The notes below the pieces were generated by a model, which was not told the DNA's origin, did not search any database, and saw only the letters and a program-made list of their open reading frames with translations. A stretch of DNA of 9,483 nucleotides from Paracoccaceae bacterium. Lineage in GTDB: Bacteria > Pseudomonadota > Alphaproteobacteria > Rhodobacterales > Rhodobacteraceae. The stretch covers positions 1 to 9,483 of the forward strand of contig SBFT01000024.1 in assembly GCA_006227805.1 (NCBI GenBank), written 5' to 3'. Each line of letters opens with the position of its first letter. Position 1 is the stretch's first letter. The position numbers were made by a program, and so were the translations under genes. Positions 5,943-9,483 of the stretch are shown here, piece by piece.

Positions 5943-6449
5943 TTGCCCGATCTCTACGAACTCGTCCCCGAAAGGCCCGAAGACTGGTGGGAGGTCGAGG
6001 CGCTCTATGACCTGTGCTTCGCGCCGGGGCGCGAGGCGCTGTCCTCCTACCGGTTCCGGGACGGCATCCCGCCGGTCCCGGGCCTCTGCAAGGTCGCGCG
6101 CGATCAGGACGGGATCCTGGCCGCCGTCATCCGCTACTGGCCGGTCTGGGCGGGGGGCGTGCCGGCCCTGCTGCTGGGTCCGGTCGCGGTGCACCCCACC
6201 CGGCAGGGCGAGGGTCTGGGCGGTCTTCTGATCCGCGACACGCTGGTCGCGGCCCTGCGCCAGGGCTGGGACCGCGTGATGCTGGTGGGGGACGAGCCCT
6301 ATTACCGCCGCTTCGGCTTCCGCAAGCTGCCCGACATCGTCATGCCGCCGCCCACGAACCCCGACCGCGTTCTGGGCCGGTCGCTGGTGCCCGGCGCCTG
6401 GGACGGGATCAGGGGGCCGGTCACGCGCTGGGACGCGCCGCCCGGCTGA
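5943..6449 (+). CDS. GNAT family N-acetyltransferase (YhbS-like), probable TTG start
   Basis: The protein transfers an acetyl group from acetyl-CoA to an unknown acceptor. It has a compact GNAT fold: strand-loop motif A with LLLGPVAVHPTRQGEGLGG around residues 76-94, where Q88-x-x-G91-x-G93 forms the acetyl-CoA pyrophosphate loop, and a late YYRRFGF motif at 120-126, common in this branch. There is no ATG near the N-terminus. TTG at 5943 gives 168 residues beginning (M)PDLYELVPERPEDWW, which looks like the natural start, with a weak AGGA 11 bases upstream. An earlier TTG at 5853 would add 30 low-complexity residues and run into the divergent promoter region, so I consider it less likely. The gene is divergent from the flavin reductase and 80 bases ahead of the EcsC gene. 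Confidence 0.82.
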   Translation: MPDLYELVPERPEDWWEVEALYDLCFAPGREALSSYRFRDGIPPVPGLCKVARDQDGILAAVIRYWPVWAGGVPALLLGPVAVHPTRQGEGLGGLLIRDTLVAALRQGWDRVMLVGDEPYYRRFGFRKLPDIVMPPPTNPDRVLGRSLVPGAWDGIRGPVTRWDAPPG

Positions 6450-6479
6450 CCGCCGCCGGTCCGATCCCCGGTCGAGGGA

Positions 6480-6508
6480 TTGAAACCTTGCCCCGCGACG
6501 CCGATCTT
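6480..6508 (+). promoter_or_regulatory. Candidate promoter of the EcsC family gene
   Basis: TTGAAA (6480-6485) matches five of six consensus -35 bases and is followed after 17 bases by GATCTT (6503-6508), a weak -10. The gene could also be read through from the acetyltransferase. Confidence 0.25.
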
Positions 6509-6529
6509 TCACGCACAAGGGAGGCGCGC

Positions 6530-7294
6530 ATGAGCGACATCGTCACCGTGGGGCCCGTCGATATCGAGGCCGAACTGGACAGGCTGGCCGCGCGCTATCG
6601 GCGTGCGGGAAGCACGGGCATCCAGGTCCTGAACCTTCTTGGCGCGCAGGCCGAGGGGCTGATCGAGCAGTTGCCAGCCCCGGTTCGCGCGCGCCTGGGC
6701 GAGGGGACGGAACGCGCGCTGCGCATCGCGCTGGATGCGGCGCAGGGATCGCGCGGCGTCGTGCCCGACCAGAAGGGCTGGCTGAACACCGCCGTCGCCA
6801 CGGCGATGGGCGCCGCGGGCGGCTTCGGCGGCCTGCCGACCGCGCTGGTCGAACTGCCGGTGACCACCACGGTCCTGTTGCGCGCGATCCAGGGCGCTGC
6901 GGCCGAACAGGGGTTCGATCCGGCGACCGAAAGCGTGCGCTTCGATTGCATCCGGGTCTTTTCCGCGGCGGGTCCCCTGTCGCATGACGACGGGGCCGAC
7001 CTGGGCTTCCTGTCGGTGCGCCTGACGCTGACGGGCGCGTCGATGCACAGGATGATCGCGATGGTCGCGCCCCGGCTGGCCACGGTCCTCGGCCAGAAAC
7101 TGGCGGCGCAGACCGTCCCCGTTCTGGGCGCGGTCGCGGGGGCTGCGACGAACTATGCCTATACCAGCTATTACCAGGAGATGGCGCAGGTTCACTTCGG
7201 TCTGCGCCGGCTGGCCATCGACGGCGACGTGCCCCACGAGGACCTGGTCTCGGACCTGGCCCGCCGGCTGGGCAAGAGGCGTCTGAACGGCTGA
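6530..7294 (+). CDS. EcsC family protein
   Basis: This 254-residue protein resembles the EcsC family, named after the third gene of the Bacillus ecs transporter locus; the molecular role is unknown. The recognisable core is GGFGGLPTALVELPVTTTVLLRAIQ (residues 97-121, given here in parts as GGFGG, LVELPVTTT and LLRAIQ), a glycine-rich, amphipathic segment seen in this family, followed by GFDP and a charged stretch. A second small-residue-rich region (VPVLGAVAGAATNYAYTSYY, about 186-205) may pack against a membrane. No signal peptide is visible and no ABC transporter genes are nearby, so a transport role should not be assumed. The ATG at 6530 has an excellent AAGGGAGG (6517-6524) five bases upstream. 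It is followed by a 117-bp gap before the Nudix gene. Confidence 0.75.
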   Translation: MSDIVTVGPVDIEAELDRLAARYRRAGSTGIQVLNLLGAQAEGLIEQLPAPVRARLGEGTERALRIALDAAQGSRGVVPDQKGWLNTAVATAMGAAGGFGGLPTALVELPVTTTVLLRAIQGAAAEQGFDPATESVRFDCIRVFSAAGPLSHDDGADLGFLSVRLTLTGASMHRMIAMVAPRLATVLGQKLAAQTVPVLGAVAGAATNYAYTSYYQEMAQVHFGLRRLAIDGDVPHEDLVSDLARRLGKRRLNG

Positions 7295-7351
7295 AAGCCG
7301 GCGGTCGCGATGCGACAGACGGTTGCAATGAGACGTTGTTCGTGATTCCTT

Positions 7352-7382
7352 TGCAGTAAGCCCCATATAAAAGGGGTCTGCA
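7352..7382 (+). promoter_or_regulatory. AT-rich imperfect hairpin upstream of the Nudix gene, possible promoter element
   Basis: TGCAG (7352-7356) and CTGCA (7378-7382) flank CCCC (7361-7364) and GGGG (7373-7376) around ATATAAAA, the most AT-rich spot in the neighbourhood. CCCCATAT looks like the -10 half of an RpoH-type promoter and TATAAA like a sigma-70 -10, but I find no -35 at proper distance for either. It may instead be a leader structure. Confidence 0.3.
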
Positions 7383-7411
7383 GTATTCTCTCAGGGACGA
7401 AAGGCCGTTTG

Positions 7412-7885
7412 GTGACCGCACCGATGATCAAGCAACTGCCGCTCAACCTGCGAACGGCCAGCAAGACCGATGTCCGCAGCCAGTTCGCGGCGCTCTGCTA
7501 TCAGGCAGAGGGCGACAAGGTGCGCGTGCTCCTGATCACCTCGCGCCGCTCGGGACGCTGGATCGTGCCCAAGGGCTGGCCCATGGATGGCGTCACCCCG
7601 GCCGAGGCGGCGATGCGCGAAGCCTGGGAGGAAGCCGGTGTCGTGGGACGCGCGCAGGATCAGTGCCTGGGGCTGTTCTCCTACGACAAGGAGATGGAGG
7701 ACGGGCTTCTCTATCCCTGCGTCGCCATGGTCTATCCGGTGAAGGTCAAGCATCTGGCGGCGGACTATCCCGAAGCGGCCGAACGTCGGCGCAAGTGGTT
7801 TTCGCCGAAGAAGGCCGCCCAGAAGGTGGGCGAGCCCGAGCTGCAGCGGATCCTGCGCGATTTCGACCCCCGCATGCTGCGCTGA
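7412..7885 (+). CDS. Nudix hydrolase (DIPP-like branch), probable GTG start
   Basis: Nudix enzymes cleave nucleoside diphosphates linked to another group; this alphaproteobacterial type resembles diphosphoinositol/diadenosine polyphosphate hydrolases, but the substrate is not known. The Nudix box spans residues 55-77: G55, then V61 where Glu is canonical, then R69-E70-A71-W-E73-E74-A-G76-V77. The catalytic REAWEEAG core is intact. The 157-residue length suits a single-domain enzyme. Three in-frame starts exist: TTG 7409, GTG 7412 and ATG 7424. GTG 7412 is preferred because AAAGG (7400-7404) lies seven bases upstream, whereas the ATG would leave a 19-base gap. The next gene follows after 78 bases with its own promoter-like sequence. 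Confidence 0.87.
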   Translation: MTAPMIKQLPLNLRTASKTDVRSQFAALCYQAEGDKVRVLLITSRRSGRWIVPKGWPMDGVTPAEAAMREAWEEAGVVGRAQDQCLGLFSYDKEMEDGLLYPCVAMVYPVKVKHLAADYPEAAERRRKWFSPKKAAQKVGEPELQRILRDFDPRMLR

Positions 7886-7906
7886 ATTCGGGTCGGAACG
7901 CCGGGC

Positions 7907-7934
7907 TTGACGCCCGCCCCGGACTTCATATGTC
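7907..7934 (+). promoter_or_regulatory. Candidate sigma-70 promoter of the DUF1178-SDR pair
   Basis: TTGACG (7907-7912), inside the longer CTTGAC typical of alphaproteobacterial -35 boxes, is followed after 16 bases by TATGTC (7929-7934). The resulting start of transcription would lie some 25 bases before the DUF1178 ATG. The -35 also sits in the loop of a small hairpin, CGGGC (7902-7906) with GCCCG (7912-7916). Confidence 0.4.
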
Positions 7935-7963
7935 GTTGACGTGACACGCAAGACGGAACCGCG

Positions 7964-8407
7964 ATGATCCAGTACGCCCTGACCTGCGCGGAGGGACACA
8001 GCTTCGACAGCTGGTTTCAGTCGGCCGAGGCCTACGACAAGCTGGCCGCGGCGGGGCTGGTGGCCTGCGCGGTCTGCGGCGGCACCTCGGTCACGAAATC
8101 GCTGATGGCGCCTGCCGTGCGCGTCCGGCGTGGCGCGGACGCGCCGCCCGACCGGGCCTCCGGCGGCCCCCTCTCCCAGCCCGCCAGCCCCGCCGAACAG
8201 GCCCTGGCCGAACTGAAGCGCCGGATCGAGGAGAACTCGGATTACGTCGGGACCGATTTCGCCCGGGTCGCGCGGGCGATTCATGCGGGCGACGCACCGG
8301 AACGTCCGATCCATGGCGAGGCGAAGGTCGACGAGGCGCGCCGCCTGATCGAGGACGGCATTCCCGTCGCCCCCTTGCCCTTCCGGCCCGGCAGAAAGTC
8401 GAACTGA
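7964..8407 (+). CDS. DUF1178 family protein with zinc-ribbon-like cysteines
   Basis: This 147-residue protein belongs to DUF1178, a proteobacterial family of unknown function. The N-terminus MIQYALTCAEGHSFDSWF, with Cys8 and His12, and the later CAVCGG (Cys35, Cys38) suggest a small metal-binding finger. SVTKSLMAPAVR follows at about 42-53, a common family segment. The middle (55-78) is rich in Pro, Ala and Ser and is probably a flexible linker. The C-terminal half, with ENSDYVGTDFARVARAIHAGD and a closing DGIPVAPLPFRPGRKSN, is strongly typical of the family (these are quoted in parts of the same region, 90-147). A weak GGAA lies five bases before the ATG. It ends one base before the SDR start codon, so the two are very likely translated together. 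Confidence 0.85.
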   Translation: MIQYALTCAEGHSFDSWFQSAEAYDKLAAAGLVACAVCGGTSVTKSLMAPAVRVRRGADAPPDRASGGPLSQPASPAEQALAELKRRIEENSDYVGTDFARVARAIHAGDAPERPIHGEAKVDEARRLIEDGIPVAPLPFRPGRKSN

Positions 8408-8408
8408 G

Positions 8409-9053
8409 ATGCATGTCCTGATCACGGGAGCCAACCGGGGCGTGGGCGCAGCGCTGGCCCGCGCCTATCGCGCGCGCGGGGACGAGGTGACCGGCACTGC
8501 CCGCGACGGATCGGCCGGGATCACGCTGAACGTCGCGGACCCGGCCTCGGTCCGGGCGATGGCGCAGGCCCTGGCGGGCCGGCCGATCGACCTGCTGATC
8601 TGCAATGCGGGCGTGCTGATGGACCGCGACCAGAAGCTCGACACGGGCTATGCGCCCCAGCTCTGGGCGCAGACCTTCGCGGTCAATGTCACGGGCGTCT
8701 TCCTGACGGTGCAGGCCCTCTTGCCGAACCTGCGCGCGGCGCGCGGGGCAAAGGTGGCGATCATCAGCAGCCAGATGGGATCTTCGCAGAAGGCCACCGG
8801 GTCGTCGCTGATCTATCGCGCGTCGAAGGCTGCGGCGACGAACCTTGCGTGCAACCTCTCGGCCCTGCTGGCCGACGAGGGGATCGCGGTCGGCAGCTAT
8901 CACCCCGGCTGGGTGCAGACGGACATGGGCGGATCCTCCGCCGACATCACGCCCGAGCAATCCGCGGCGGGGCTGATCGCGCGGTTCGATGCGCTGGGCC
9001 CCGGCACCACGGGCTGTTTCGAGACCTGGGACGGGCGGGCGCATCCGTTCTGA
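8409..9053 (+). CDS. Short-chain dehydrogenase/reductase (C-factor-like)
   Basis: A cytoplasmic NAD(P)-dependent oxidoreductase of 214 residues, at the short end of the classical SDR range. The Rossmann nucleotide loop is TGANRGVG at 6-13, the NAG motif is at 66-68, the catalytic serine region is IISS at 118-121, and the active-site YxxxK is Y136-R-A-S-K140. HPGWVQTDMGG at 155-165 follows the PG motif seen in C-factor-like SDRs. Arg10 in the glycine loop suggests NADPH preference, an inference. The substrate is unknown. The ATG at 8409 is one base after the DUF1178 stop (TGAGATG), with no separate clear Shine-Dalgarno sequence, which fits translational coupling. Confidence 0.88.
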   Translation: MHVLITGANRGVGAALARAYRARGDEVTGTARDGSAGITLNVADPASVRAMAQALAGRPIDLLICNAGVLMDRDQKLDTGYAPQLWAQTFAVNVTGVFLTVQALLPNLRAARGAKVAIISSQMGSSQKATGSSLIYRASKAAATNLACNLSALLADEGIAVGSYHPGWVQTDMGGSSADITPEQSAAGLIARFDALGPGTTGCFETWDGRAHPF

Positions 9054-9112
9054 CGGGCGGCACGGACCGGGGTGAGGCATAAGCGCGACAGGCGGGCCGG
9101 GACGCCAAGCCC

Positions 9113-9143
9113 CGCTTGCAAGCGCGCCCGAGACCCCTTAAAC
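9113..9143 (+). promoter_or_regulatory. Candidate lysC promoter overlapping a 12-bp palindrome
   Basis: CGCTTGCAAGCG (9113-9124) is a perfect palindrome that contains TTGCAA (9117-9122), a fair -35; TTAAAC (9138-9143) lies 15 bases on, a short but possible spacing for a -10. If real, a protein bound at the palindrome would block polymerase. I see no attenuator-like leader peptide in the 124-bp gap before lysC. Confidence 0.3.
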
Positions 9144-9177
9144 GGCGCGCAGTCTTTTCCCCCGTGCAGGACTGCCC

Positions 9178-9483
9178 ATGCCCGTTCTGGTGATGAAATT
9201 CGGCGGCACCTCTGTCGCCAATCTGGACCGCATCCGGCGCGCCGCCAAACGTGTCGGCGTCGAGGTCGCCAAGGGCTATGACGTGATCGTCATCGTCTCG
9301 GCCATGGCGGGCAAGACCAACGAACTGGTGGGCTGGGTCGGCGAGACCTCGCCCCTCTACGACGCGCGCGAATACGACGCGGTCGTCTCCTCGGGCGAGA
9401 ACGTGACCGCGGGCCTGATGGCGCTGACCCTGCAGGAGATGGATATCCCCGCGCGCAGCTGGCAGGGCTGGCAGGTGCCGGTG
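9178..9483 (+). CDS. lysC: Aspartate kinase, N-terminal 102 codons (cut by window end)
   Basis: Aspartate kinase phosphorylates L-aspartate with ATP, the first step toward lysine, threonine, methionine and diaminopimelate. The window holds the start of the amino acid kinase domain: MPVLVMKFGGTSVAN, where K7-F-G-G-T-S12 is the phosphate-binding signature, VSAMAGKTNEL at 40-50, and SSGENVTAGLMA at 71-82. The frame is open to the last base; the rest of the kinase domain and the ACT regulatory domains should follow outside. The ATG at 9178 has AGGA six bases upstream (9168-9171). Feedback control by lysine or threonine is known for the family but cannot be judged from this part. Confidence 0.95.
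   Translation, partial: MPVLVMKFGGTSVANLDRIRRAAKRVGVEVAKGYDVIVIVSAMAGKTNELVGWVGETSPLYDAREYDAVVSSGENVTAGLMALTLQEMDIPARSWQGWQVPV

Noticed and set aside
6014..6529. A 5' extension of the EcsC gene reading over the acetyltransferase
   Set aside because: It is an out-of-frame reading of the acetyltransferase gene; the ATG at 6530 has a strong Shine-Dalgarno sequence.

Overview
The window is a GC-rich, densely packed bacterial chromosome segment. Codon third positions are almost all G or C, gaps between genes are short (about 70 to 190 bp), and TTG and GTG starts are likely. The gene families and their protein wording (IorB with a DUF6537-type tail, DUF1178, an alphaproteobacterial-type Nudix hydrolase, MtnP next to Apt) suggest an alphaproteobacterium, most likely Rhodobacterales (Rhodobacter, Paracoccus or Roseobacter group). 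This placement comes from protein resemblance recalled from memory, not from a search. I see no phage, insertion sequence, CRISPR array, tRNA or rRNA, and no gap longer than 300 bp.

Left part, + strand (1-3404): the 3' part of an indolepyruvate oxidoreductase beta-type gene, ending at a compound hairpin; then an exported metallo-beta-lactamase-fold protein with an altered metal motif and no visible ribosome binding site; then a GlcD/D-2-hydroxyacid-dehydrogenase-type flavoprotein.

Middle part, - strand (3522-5829): read leftward, the order is a flavin reductase family gene, a cluster of palindromes, mtnP, a 33-codon small ORF, and apt. mtnP, the small ORF and apt form a tight operon. MtnP releases adenine from methylthioadenosine and Apt returns adenine to AMP, so the operon pairs methionine salvage with adenine salvage. 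The small ORF overlaps the mtnP stop by one base, has its own strong Shine-Dalgarno sequence, and stops beside that of apt. A hairpin with a T-run on the - strand, next to the convergent flavoprotein gene, probably terminates the operon.

Right part, + strand (5943-9483): a GNAT acetyltransferase (probable TTG start, divergent from the flavin reductase), an EcsC family protein, a Nudix hydrolase (probable GTG start), a DUF1178 zinc-ribbon-like protein one base ahead of a short-chain dehydrogenase, and the first 102 codons of aspartate kinase (lysC), cut by the window end.

Most of the window is ordinary housekeeping and accessory metabolism, and I find no clear new defence or mobile system. 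The items most worth checking are the translationally coupled small ORF between mtnP and apt, the palindrome cluster at 5097-5194, and the HAHSTH motif of the exported MBL-fold protein.
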